NCBI GenBank assembly: GCA_035526585.1
Contig: DATLCC010000058.1
Location: 1 to 28,345, forward strand
Direction: 5' to 3'
Origin: JAJPHT01 sp035526585
GTDB lineage: Archaea; Thermoplasmatota; SW-10-69-26; JACQPN01; JAJPHT01
Length of the DNA stretch: 28,345 nucleotides
Shown: positions 15,242 to 21,828 of the stretch, piece by piece
How positions within the stretch are numbered: the first letter of the stretch is position 1
Layout: each line of letters begins with the position of its first letter
Translations under genes and position numbers: made by a program
The notes under the pieces: model-generated
The model's input: the letters and a program-made list of their open reading frames with translations, nothing else
What the model was told of the DNA's origin: nothing
Databases searched by the model: none

Positions 15242-16162
15242 ATGACCTGGAGGCCCGGAGCCAAGGCCGCGCTCATCGCCCTGGCGTTCGTCGCGCTCGC
15301 GTTCGTCCCCCTCGCCGCCGCGGACCACGCGTACTCGCACCGCTACATCGTGTGGGGCCGCGTCATCGACGCGGAGAACAATCCCGTCCCGGGCGTGACG
15401 GTGGATCTCGGCTACGAGAAGCCGTTCAACCCGGAAGGCGCATGCGCCAACCAGCCGGGCACCGAGACGGACGCATACGGCCCGACGCGCACGAGCCCCG
15501 TCACGAACCAGTTCGGCGAGTTCACCTTCTGCTTCCACCACCACTCCATGTCCCGCTCGACGCCCGGCACAGGGATCCTGCGCATCGACTCGCTGAACGT
15601 CGAGAAGCGCATCGAGTTCGACGGCTACATGCGCTACTCGTACGTCGTCGTGAAGCTCGACTCGACGCAGCCCACGGCCAACAAGACCTCGCTCGCCACG
15701 GAGTACACGCTCCAGGGGCGCGCGTGGCGCCCCTCCGGCTCGGACATCCGCATCGAGAGCATCCGCGTCTACGGCGACACCGTGCACAACAAGCCCGTGA
15801 ACCTGACGTTCACGTACAACGGCAAGGACCCGATCACGCTCAACACGACGACGAACAACTACGGCGACTACTCGGTCCGCGTGCCCGTCACGGAGCGCCC
15901 CACGAGCGGCAAGGTCACGATGGTGATCGAGAACGAGACGTTCACCGCCGACATCGACGGCTCGACCGGCATCTCGTACATCCGCGCGGAGCTCAAGAAG
16001 CCCACCGACCCCTTCGTCACGAAGTTCCTCATCGGCCTGGGCATCGTCGCCGCGGTCGTCGTGGGCGGCGGCGCGCTCTGGTTCGCGAGCAACCGCGTGA
16101 AGGCCTCCCGCGACGAGCGCATCCTTCGCGAGCAGACGAACCGCAAGCGCGCGAACAAGTGA
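15242..16162 (+). CDS. Exported C-terminally anchored protein with Ig-like/carboxypeptidase-regulatory-like domains
   Basis: 306 residues. The signal peptide is residues 1-27 (core ALIALAFVALAFVPLAAA). Two beta-rich modules follow: about 33-135, starting YIVWGRVIDAENNPVPGVTV, the usual opening of a carboxypeptidase-regulatory-like domain, and about 140-250, starting YTLQGRAWRPSGSDIRIESI. A C-terminal membrane helix (about 262-283, FLIGLGIVAAVVVGGGALWF) and a basic tail (RVKASRDERILREQTNRK) anchor it with the body outside. The sequons NKT, NLT, NTT and NET suggest N-glycosylation. It is the first gene of a pair, 6 bp before the next CDS. Probably a surface adhesion or envelope component; there are no catalytic residues to identify. 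Confidence 0.8.
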   Translation: MTWRPGAKAALIALAFVALAFVPLAAADHAYSHRYIVWGRVIDAENNPVPGVTVDLGYEKPFNPEGACANQPGTETDAYGPTRTSPVTNQFGEFTFCFHHHSMSRSTPGTGILRIDSLNVEKRIEFDGYMRYSYVVVKLDSTQPTANKTSLATEYTLQGRAWRPSGSDIRIESIRVYGDTVHNKPVNLTFTYNGKDPITLNTTTNNYGDYSVRVPVTERPTSGKVTMVIENETFTADIDGSTGISYIRAELKKPTDPFVTKFLIGLGIVAAVVVGGGALWFASNRVKASRDERILREQTNRKRANK

Positions 16163-16168
16163 GCCCTC

Positions 16169-17023
16169 ATGCGCGCGCTTCTCGTCCTCCTGATCCTCCT
16201 GATGCTCGCGGCTCCCGCGCTCGCGCAGACGCCTGCGCAGGCGCTCGTCGGCAAGTACTCCGAGGTCTACGTGATCGCGGGCCGCGTGCTCGACAACGTG
16301 GGGGACCCCGTCTCCGGCGGCGTCGTCGTGATCGAGCTCGATCAGAAGGGCGTGAAGGCCCAGCCGCTGCGCGCGTCCGCGAACTGCAAAGGCGATTTCA
16401 TCACCGAGTTCAACCTGCGCCACGTCGACCCGAAGGGGAAGGCGCACATCACGCTCCTCGATGACGCGGGCAACGCCGCGACCTCCACCACCGTCACGTT
16501 CGATCCGTTCTTCCGCCGCAGCGACGCGATCCTCCACCTCGACGCGAAGTGGGACGCCGAATGCGCGAAGGAGACGAACGTCTGGCCCGTCTCGGCATCG
16601 ATGGTCGTGCGGCTCCTCAACCGCACGGAGGCGTACGAGGCGGGGAACGAGACGTTCTACGCGCAGCCGTACCCGGGGATCGTGCGCTTGCGTTACGAGA
16701 CGCCGGATGGCAACACCGTCTGCCCGCCGCACCCGCAGGACCAGACGCCGGGCGCCTGCGAGATCTTCCAGCCCGACGAGCGCGGCGACGTCCGCTACAC
16801 GTTCACGCTCGACAAGCCCTTCGCCGCCGGGGGGCGCGTCGAGGTCATCCTGCAGGAAGGCTCGTCGCTCGATGTGCCGATCGACAACGCGACGCGCCTT
16901 GGCGTGAAGTACTTCGAAGTGACCGGGCAGGGCGCTCCCGCCGGCGTGTACGACACGCCCGGCTTCGGGGTCCTCGCGCTTGCGCTCGCCGTTGCGCTCG
17001 CCCTCGTCCTCCGAAGGCGGTGA
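16169..17023 (+). CDS. Exported surface protein with PGF-CTERM-like C-terminus
   Basis: 284 residues. The signal peptide is residues 1-19 (MRALLVLLILLMLAAPALA). The body opens with EVYVIAGRVLDNVGDPVSGG, again a carboxypeptidase-regulatory-like start, so it is a structural relative of the preceding protein. It ends with TPGFGVLALALAVALALVLRRR: a PGF motif, one hydrophobic helix and an arginine cluster, the tripartite signal that archaeosortase A recognises before replacing the helix with a lipid anchor. NRT, NET and NAT sequons are present. It is in an operon with the 15242 gene. The stop TGA is embedded in the aggcggtgatc ribosome-site-like sequence of the threonine dehydratase gene. Confidence 0.8.
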   Translation: MRALLVLLILLMLAAPALAQTPAQALVGKYSEVYVIAGRVLDNVGDPVSGGVVVIELDQKGVKAQPLRASANCKGDFITEFNLRHVDPKGKAHITLLDDAGNAATSTTVTFDPFFRRSDAILHLDAKWDAECAKETNVWPVSASMVVRLLNRTEAYEAGNETFYAQPYPGIVRLRYETPDGNTVCPPHPQDQTPGACEIFQPDERGDVRYTFTLDKPFAAGGRVEVILQEGSSLDVPIDNATRLGVKYFEVTGQGAPAGVYDTPGFGVLALALAVALALVLRRR

Positions 17024-17033
17024 TCGCACGCAC

Positions 17034-18242
17034 CTGCCGGGCCTGGCCGACATCGAGGCGGCGCGCAAGCGGCTCGCCGGCATCGTGCACCGCACGCCCG
17101 TGACGCCCAGCGCGACGTTCTCGGAGCGCACCGGCGCGGACGTGTGGCTCAAGCTCGAGAACCTGCAACGTACGGGCTCGTTCAAGATCCGCGGCGCGTC
17201 CAACAAGATCCAGACGCTCGCCGCCTCCGAGCGCGCGAACGGCGTCGTCGCCGCGAGCGCGGGCAACCACGCGCAAGGCGTGGCGCTGGGCGCGCGCCTC
17301 GCGGGCATCCCGTGCGCGATCGTGATGCCGGAGCGCGCGAGCCTCGCGAAGGCCGAGGCCGTGCGTGGCTACGGCGCGGATCTGCTGCTCCACGGGCGCG
17401 ACTACAACGAGGCCGAAGCCCGCGCGCTCGCGATCGGCGCCGAGCGCGGCATGAGCTTCGTGCACGCGTTCAACGATCCCGCCGTGATCGCCGGCCAGGG
17501 CACGCTGGGCCTCGAGATCCTCGAGGACGTGCCCGACGTCGATACGGTCGTCGTGCCCGTGGGCGGTGGAGGGCTCATCTCCGGCATCGCTCTCGCGATC
17601 AAGGCGAGGCGCCCGGACGTGCGCATCGTCGGCGTGGAGCCTGCGGGGGCCGCGAAGCTCCCCGAGTCGCTCAAGAAGGGGCGCGTCATGAGCCTCGACT
17701 CGGTCCAGACGATCGCGGACGGCTTGAGCACCCGCCGCGTGGGCGAGCTCTGCTTCGAGGCGATCCAGCGGAACGTCGCGCAGACCGTCGTCGTGACCGA
17801 CGACGACATCGCGCTCGCCATCCTGCTCCTCCTCGAGCGCGCGAAGACGATGGTGGAAGGCGCCGGCGCCGTCGGCCTCGCGGCGCTCCTCTCCGGCAAG
17901 ATCGAGGTGCGCCGCGGCGAGAAGGTCGCGGTCGTCCTTTCTGGCGGCAACATCGACGTGACGCTCCTCGACCAGATCCTCCAGCGCGGCCTCGCGCAGA
18001 CGGGCCGCGCGATGCGCCTGCGCACGACCCTGGACGACCGCCCCGGCGCGCTGCGCGACCTCCTCGCGCTCATCGCGACGCTGGGCGCGAACGTCGAGAG
18101 CATCGAGCACGACCGGACGCGCCGCGACGTCACCCTCGGGAAGGCCGTCGTCGAGCTGCGCCTGGACACGCGCGGCCCCGAGCACACGCAGCAGGTCCTG
18201 TCGGCGCTGGCGGAGAGGGGCTACGCGGTGCAACAAGGGTGA
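17034..18242 (+). CDS. ilvA: Threonine dehydratase (PLP-dependent, with C-terminal ACT domain)
   Basis: 402 residues if it begins at the CTG at 17034. It deaminates L-threonine to 2-oxobutanoate, the first step to isoleucine. The PLP lysine is in LQRTGSFKIRGAS (K51), the phosphate-cradle glycines are in VPVGGGGLISG at about 176, and residues 324-402 form one ACT-like domain (RTTLDDRPGALRDLLALIAT). The length matches the short archaeal/catabolic type rather than the 500-residue E. coli IlvA. Start choice: family members begin right at xxLADIEAARxRLAG; the only in-frame TTG codons (16980, 16992) add residues that mirror the upstream gene, while aggcggtgatc (17015-17025) resembles a full anti-16S match and precedes the CTG. 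The real start therefore remains open between CTG 17034 and TTG 16992. Confidence 0.9.
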   Translation: MPGLADIEAARKRLAGIVHRTPVTPSATFSERTGADVWLKLENLQRTGSFKIRGASNKIQTLAASERANGVVAASAGNHAQGVALGARLAGIPCAIVMPERASLAKAEAVRGYGADLLLHGRDYNEAEARALAIGAERGMSFVHAFNDPAVIAGQGTLGLEILEDVPDVDTVVVPVGGGGLISGIALAIKARRPDVRIVGVEPAGAAKLPESLKKGRVMSLDSVQTIADGLSTRRVGELCFEAIQRNVAQTVVVTDDDIALAILLLLERAKTMVEGAGAVGLAALLSGKIEVRRGEKVAVVLSGGNIDVTLLDQILQRGLAQTGRAMRLRTTLDDRPGALRDLLALIATLGANVESIEHDRTRRDVTLGKAVVELRLDTRGPEHTQQVLSALAERGYAVQQG

Positions 18243-18271
18243 ACGTGGCCGCCGGTGCGTAGTGGGCGTCG

Positions 18272-18298
18272 TCTTTATCAAGGACCTTCCCCAGGAGA
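18272..18298 (+). promoter_or_regulatory. TATA-like box and Shine-Dalgarno for the repeat protein
   Basis: tctttatca at 18272-18280 is centred about 31 nt upstream of the TTG at 18307, and aggaga (18293-18298) is 8 nt before it. Both argue against the GTG at 18262, which lies upstream of the box. Confidence 0.5.
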
Positions 18299-18306
18299 CA
18301 GCCTGC

Positions 18307-19212
18307 TTGGACTGGTCCGCGGCGCGCCTCTATATGTTGGGGTTCACGGTCGCCCTCCTGGGCGTCTCCGCCGTGGTCACCGCCTGCTATGTCAAGCTGG
18401 GGACGGACGGCCCGGGCATCCCGGATCTCCCGCCCTCGTCCACCCCTCCCCAAGCGTCCGCGCCCGCCTCCGAGCCCGGAGACGACCGCGACGAGGGGCC
18501 GCTTTCCGAGGTCGGGGTCGATGGGCCGTTGCCGCTGCCCACCCCGCCGCCTGTCAAGAGGCCGACGGTCCCGACCCTGCCCTCGCCCAAGCCGCCCGTC
18601 ATCCCGGGCGGAGCGCCGCGCGCGGGCGGGATGGGGGCCGGGGGCGACGCCCACGACGAACACGCGGGCGAGGACGGGGACGCGGACGCGGACGAGGGGA
18701 ACGACGCCGACGAGGTCGGGGACGAGGACGCGGGCGAGGACGAGGAGGAGGACGAGGGGGACGACGACGCGTCGCCTCTCCCTACCGACGGACTGCCCGA
18801 TGCGCCTGTCGACGAGCCCGCGTTGCCGGTGGACGCGCCCGAGTCGCCTGTCGACGAGCCCGCGTCGCCGGTGGACGCGCCCGAATCGCCGGTCGACGAG
18901 CCCGCGTTGCCGGTGGACGCGCCCGAGTCGCCGGTCGAGGAGCCCACGTTGCCGGCCCAGGAGCCGCCGGTGGGCATCGAGGCTCCCGAGCCGGGCGTCG
19001 AGGCGCCGATCGGCTCCGACGGGGTTTCCACGCCCTCCGCGCCGACCCCTGAGGCGCTCGCCGCGCCGGCCGATGCGCCGCTCACGTTCGACCCGGCCAT
19101 CGGCGAGCCCGTGGCGCTGGACGTGCCCGTCGCCACGCTGCCGCAGCCCGACGCGGGCGCTCTGCCGGCCGCGCCTGTGTCGGCGCCCGCGCCGTCGCTG
19201 CCCTGGCTCTAG
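18307..19212 (+). CDS. Membrane-anchored acidic and Pro-rich repeat protein
   Basis: 301 residues from the TTG at 18307 (an ATG at 18334 is the alternative). A single N-terminal hydrophobic segment (MLGFTVALLGVSAVVTACYV) acts as anchor; the cysteine at its end could also be a lipid site. Then come a Pro-rich region, a very acidic run (about 118-157, mainly Asp, Glu, Gly), three exact-length 14-residue repeats of the type PVDEPALPVDAPES with a fourth partial copy, and a Pro/Ala-rich tail ending LPWL. There is no folded domain; the chain should be extended and strongly negative, like a stalk or cell-wall spacer. The stop shares the tetranucleotide CTAG with the stop of the convergent regulator. 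Confidence 0.7.
   Translation: MDWSAARLYMLGFTVALLGVSAVVTACYVKLGTDGPGIPDLPPSSTPPQASAPASEPGDDRDEGPLSEVGVDGPLPLPTPPPVKRPTVPTLPSPKPPVIPGGAPRAGGMGAGGDAHDEHAGEDGDADADEGNDADEVGDEDAGEDEEEDEGDDDASPLPTDGLPDAPVDEPALPVDAPESPVDEPASPVDAPESPVDEPALPVDAPESPVEEPTLPAQEPPVGIEAPEPGVEAPIGSDGVSTPSAPTPEALAAPADAPLTFDPAIGEPVALDVPVATLPQPDAGALPAAPVSAPAPSLPWL
18805..18966 (+). repeat. 42-bp in-frame tandem repeats
   Basis: Units at 18805-18846, 18847-18888 and 18889-18930 differ by only one to a few bases; a partial fourth begins at 18931. Each encodes PVDEPxxPVDAPES. The near-identity indicates recent expansion and likely length variation. Confidence 0.85.
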
Positions 19213-19844
19213 CTCGCGGGCACGGTGGGCGCGAGGATCGAGCTCACGAGCTCGCGCGCGCGCTGCGGCTCGGGCGCGGCGAGGACGCGCGCGTCGCCTT
19301 CGCCTTCGGCGAACGCGTCGAACACCTGGCAGAAGCGGTCCACGACGGCGCAGTGGAAGCTCGCGCGGTGGCGGATGAGCGTCTTCGTCGTCGCGTCGCG
19401 GTCCACGAGCCTGTAGATCGATTCGCGACCCCGCTGCTCGCGCGAGACGACCTCCGCCTCGACCATCTTCGCGAGATGGAACGAGAGCGTCGAGGGGCTC
19501 ACGCCCACGTGCTCGAGGATCTGCTTGTGCGTCATCTCATCGTTGAAGAGGAGCAGGATGGAGATCGTGCGAGGCACCTCGTGGCGCAGCACGCTGATGA
19601 TGTTCTTCTCCTGCCGGCCGATGAGGTTCTTCACGAAGTATCGGCTGAACTTGCCGTCCTTCTTCACGACGACAAGCTCGAGCTTCTCGAGATAGTTCAG
19701 GTGGTAGAGCACCTGCCCGAATGGCAGGCGGACGGCCCGGTGGACGCCGCGCAGGTGCGTGCCCGGCGTCGCCAGGATGTGCTCGTAGATGTGGCGGCGC
19801 GCGTCGAGCTCAAGCGCTTCTTCCTTGGTCTTCATTCGTGGCAT
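19209..19844 (-). CDS. Tandem winged-helix transcription regulator
   Basis: 211 residues from the ATG at 19844 (or the in-frame ATG at 19835). The first winged helix spans about 14-78 (LDARRHIYEHILATPGTHLR, PFGQVLYHLNYLEKLELV, wing KKDGKFSRYFV). The second spans about 82-148 (VPRTISILLLFNDEMTHKQI, VGVSPSTLSFHLAKMVEAEVV, wing REQRGRESIYRLV) and is of ArsR/MarR-like type. A short C-terminal region with one Cys and two His (HRASFHCAVVDRF) could bind a ligand or metal, but this is not certain. Two fused winged helices are common in Thermoplasmatota and related archaea. A perfect palindrome (19865-19881) at the promoter position suggests autoregulation. The 3' end overlaps the repeat-protein stop by 4 bp. 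Confidence 0.85.
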   Translation of the reverse strand: MPRMKTKEEALELDARRHIYEHILATPGTHLRGVHRAVRLPFGQVLYHLNYLEKLELVVVKKDGKFSRYFVKNLIGRQEKNIISVLRHEVPRTISILLLFNDEMTHKQILEHVGVSPSTLSFHLAKMVEAEVVSREQRGRESIYRLVDRDATTKTLIRHRASFHCAVVDRFCQVFDAFAEGEGDARVLAAPEPQRARELVSSILAPTVPAS

Positions 19845-19864
19845 CCCTGGCCTTGTGAGGCCAA

Positions 19865-19881
19865 ACCGTTCGCTGAACGGT
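19865..19881. promoter_or_regulatory. Palindromic operator candidate
   Basis: accgttc-gct-gaacggt: perfect 7-bp arms with a 3-nt spacer, centred 29 nt upstream of the ATG at 19844, where a TATA box would stand for a leaderless mRNA. A dimeric winged-helix repressor bound here would block transcription. A second, weaker palindrome (tggcc-ttgtga-ggcca, 19849-19864) lies between it and the start. Confidence 0.5.
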
Positions 19882-19934
19882 GGCGTGAAGGCGTTTGTGG
19901 GGCAACCGTCGGTGGTGCGCAGCCGCTTGAGCGC

Positions 19935-20007
19935 GCATTCCGTGGGACACATCGAGGAATGCTCTGCTATCACTCCGGGCAGGCGAGCGCATCGCGCTCG
20001 CTTGCCC
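19935..20007. repeat. Inverted repeat and strong 14-bp hairpin
   Basis: gcattcc (19935-19941) and ggaatgc (19956-19962) form a perfect 7-bp inverted repeat. Next, gggcaggcgagcgc (19977-19990) and gcgctcgcttgccc (19994-20007) form a 14-bp stem with one mismatch and a 3-nt loop. Both lie in the divergent spacer between the regulator and the DRG gene; they may be operators or insulating structures. Confidence 0.55.
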
Positions 20008-20010
20008 GAC

Positions 20011-20122
20011 GCCGAGGCTGAGCCGCAGGCCGAGGGAGAACGAGGACGAAGACGGGACGGGGACTAGGACGAGGACGCTCGCCGTCGCCCGCGGCCTCCT
20101 CGGCCTCAGCCTAAGCCTCGGC
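20011..20122. repeat. Hexamer-repeat inverted element C
   Basis: The left arm at 20011-20036 (gccgaggctgagccgcaggc, then cgaggg) is an imperfect inverse of the right arm at 20095-20122. The right arm runs in six-base units ctcggc, ctcagc, ctaagc, ctcggc, and the middle (20037-20075) in units of the type ggacga. Positions 20101-20122 are the reverse complement of element A at 148-169 with one mismatch. It ends 18 nt before the TATA box of the DRG gene. Confidence 0.6.
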
Positions 20123-20140
20123 CTTCGCGGCCGAGAAAGG

Positions 20141-20147
20141 CTATAAG
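20141..20147 (+). promoter_or_regulatory. TATA box of the DRG GTPase gene
   Basis: ctataag is preceded by gaaagg. The distance to the ATG at 20186 predicts a leader of about 15-18 nt without a clear ribosome site. Confidence 0.55.
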
Positions 20148-20185
20148 GGGAGCCCTTGCCTCCCGCGAACGAGCACCCCCCTGGC

Positions 20186-21301
20186 ATGACGATCGACGAG
20201 GACATCGCGGCCGTCGAGGCCGAGATCGGGAAGACGCAGTACAACAAGGCCACCCAGGGCCACATCGGGAAGCTCAAGGCGAAGCTCGCGCGCATGCGCG
20301 AGGAGAAGGAGAAGCGGGCATCTGCGGGCGGCGGCGGTGGCCAAGGCTACGACGTCAAGAAGTCCGGCATGGCCTCGGTCGCGCTCGTGGGCTTCCCGAG
20401 CGTCGGCAAATCCACGCTTCTCAACAAGCTCACCGGGACCGAGAGCGAGGTCGCGGCGTACGCGTTCACGACGCTCACGTGCATCCCGGGGATGCTGCAC
20501 CATAAGCACGCCGACATCCAGATCCTCGACCTTCCCGGTCTGATCCGCGGCGCCGCCGGCGGCAAGGGCCGTGGCAAGGAGATCCTCGCGGTCGTGCGAA
20601 CGACGGACCTCGTGCTCCTCGTGGCCGATGCGCTGAACCCGGAGCAGATCTTCGTGATCGTCGACGAGCTCTACGACGCGAACATCCGCCTCAACCGCGC
20701 GCCCGCGGACATCAAGCTCTACAAGTCGCGCATGCGCGGCGGCATCAACGTGAACTTCACCGTCGGCCAGACGAAGGGGCTCGACGAGGAGCTCGTCAAG
20801 GACATGGTGAAGGAGTACGGCATCGTGAACGCGGACGTCGTCATCCGCCAGGATTCCACGATCGACGAGCTCGTCGACGTGCTCGCGGGGAACCGCACGT
20901 ACATCCAGGCGATGGTCGCGCTCAACAAGGTCGACCTCCAGGACCTCGACTACACGAGGAACACGATCAAGATGTTCCAGGACCGCGGCTGGCCCGTGGT
21001 CCCGCTCGCCGCGAAGCGCGGCCTCGGCATCGACGCCCTCAAGGACACGATCTACGAGGAGCTCAAGTTCATCCGCGTCTTCATGAAGCCCCAGGGCGGC
21101 GAGGCCGACATGGAGGTGCCGCTCGTGATCAAGAACGGCTCCGACGTCGGGATGGTCTGCGATGCCCTGCACCGCGACTTCCGCCTCAAGTTCCGCTACG
21201 CGATCGTGAGCGGCCCGTCCGCGAAGTTCGAGAACCAGATCGTGGGCATCGAGCACAAGCTGAAGGATCTCGACATCCTCACGCTCGTCCTGCGCCGCTA
21301 A
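20186..21301 (+). CDS. DRG-family (developmentally regulated) GTPase
   Basis: 371 residues, the usual length of archaeal DRG/Rbg proteins. They are Obg-superfamily GTPases that bind ribosomes or translation factors. A helical N-terminus (about 1-60, TIDEDIAAVEAEIGKTQYNK) includes a glycine run. The G domain has P-loop GFPSVGKST at 69-77, a conserved Thr in the G2 region (FTTLTCIPG), DLPG from 115 and NKVD from 247. The S5D2L insertion typical of DRG lies within the G domain, and the C-terminal TGS domain covers about 295-371. The start at 20186 is chosen over a TTG at 20156 because the TATA box at 20141 would put the TTG before or at the transcription start. The 3' end overlaps the small convergent gene by 23 bp. 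Confidence 0.93.
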   Translation: MTIDEDIAAVEAEIGKTQYNKATQGHIGKLKAKLARMREEKEKRASAGGGGGQGYDVKKSGMASVALVGFPSVGKSTLLNKLTGTESEVAAYAFTTLTCIPGMLHHKHADIQILDLPGLIRGAAGGKGRGKEILAVVRTTDLVLLVADALNPEQIFVIVDELYDANIRLNRAPADIKLYKSRMRGGINVNFTVGQTKGLDEELVKDMVKEYGIVNADVVIRQDSTIDELVDVLAGNRTYIQAMVALNKVDLQDLDYTRNTIKMFQDRGWPVVPLAAKRGLGIDALKDTIYEELKFIRVFMKPQGGEADMEVPLVIKNGSDVGMVCDALHRDFRLKFRYAIVSGPSAKFENQIVGIEHKLKDLDILTLVLRR

Positions 21302-21509
21302 GCTCGTAGGCTTCGTACGCCGCCACGAGCGATTCCAGCTTCTCCTTGTAGCGGCCTTCCAGCGCGGTCGTTCCGGCGAGCGGGCCTTCGAAGTGCGCGC
21401 GCGCCGCTTCCACGTACGCGCGCTCCGCATCCTGCATCGCGCGCTTGCGGTCCTGCATCGGGTGCATGGGAGGACGTTCGCCACCGAAGGCGCATGCGTT
21501 GTGGTGCAT
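21279..21509 (-). CDS. Small helical protein of unknown function
   Basis: 76 residues from the ATG at 21509; in-frame ATGs at 21467 and 21458 would give about 62 and 59 residues and remove a His/Pro-rich, less convincing start. The body (QDAERAYVEAARAHFEGPLA, ALEGRYKEKLESLVAAYEAY) is strongly helical, with heptad-like spacing. Third-position GC is high, as in real genes here. It overlaps the DRG gene tail-to-tail by 23 bp. No family recognised. Confidence 0.55.
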   Translation of the reverse strand: MHHNACAFGGERPPMHPMQDRKRAMQDAERAYVEAARAHFEGPLAGTTALEGRYKEKLESLVAAYEAYELSGAGRA

Positions 21510-21535
21510 CGCGCGCCGATGCGTGAGCCTTCACG

Positions 21536-21766
21536 CTACAGCGCGAAGCGCGGCTGTTGCTTGGGCGCCTTGCCGCGCGCGCGCAGGAAGAAGACGCCAA
21601 AGAGGATCGCCCAGACGGCGAGCTGCCAGAGGAAGAAGGGGATCACGACCGAGGCGGGGAGCGGCCCCGGGATGTGCGCGGGGGACCAGTTGCCGAACGC
21701 GCCCGCGGCGAGGAGCCCCGTGCCCAGCAGGAGGAAGAAGGAGCCGACGACGGGGTGCGAGCGCAC
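21536..21766 (-). CDS. Small two-helix membrane protein
   Basis: 76 residues from the GTG at 21766. Two hydrophobic helices (VVGSFFLLLGTGLLAAGAF and VVIPFFLWQLAVWAILFGVF) are joined by a Pro-rich loop (NWSPAHIPGPLPAS) and followed by a basic tail (RARGKAPKQQPRF). It lies 62 bp downstream of rfcL on the same strand, so it may be cotranscribed. The function is unknown. Confidence 0.65.
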   Translation of the reverse strand: MRSHPVVGSFFLLLGTGLLAAGAFGNWSPAHIPGPLPASVVIPFFLWQLAVWAILFGVFFLRARGKAPKQQPRFAL

Positions 21767-21828
21767 GACCCGCCTTCATCGCGCCCGGGAAGAATGCTTG
21801 TGGTTCCGTCGTCGAATACGGTCGTCGA

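Noticed and set aside
18262..18306. GTG at 18262 as start of the repeat protein
   Set aside because: The TATA-like box at 18272-18280 and the ribosome site at 18293-18298 lie inside this extension.
18805..18966. CRISPR-like direct repeats
   Set aside because: The repeats are contiguous, in frame and without spacers; they encode a protein repeat.
18387..19136. Minus-strand open frame rich in Ser, Gly and Ala opposite the repeat protein
   Set aside because: Its composition is forced by the repeats on the other strand; there is no start signal or domain.
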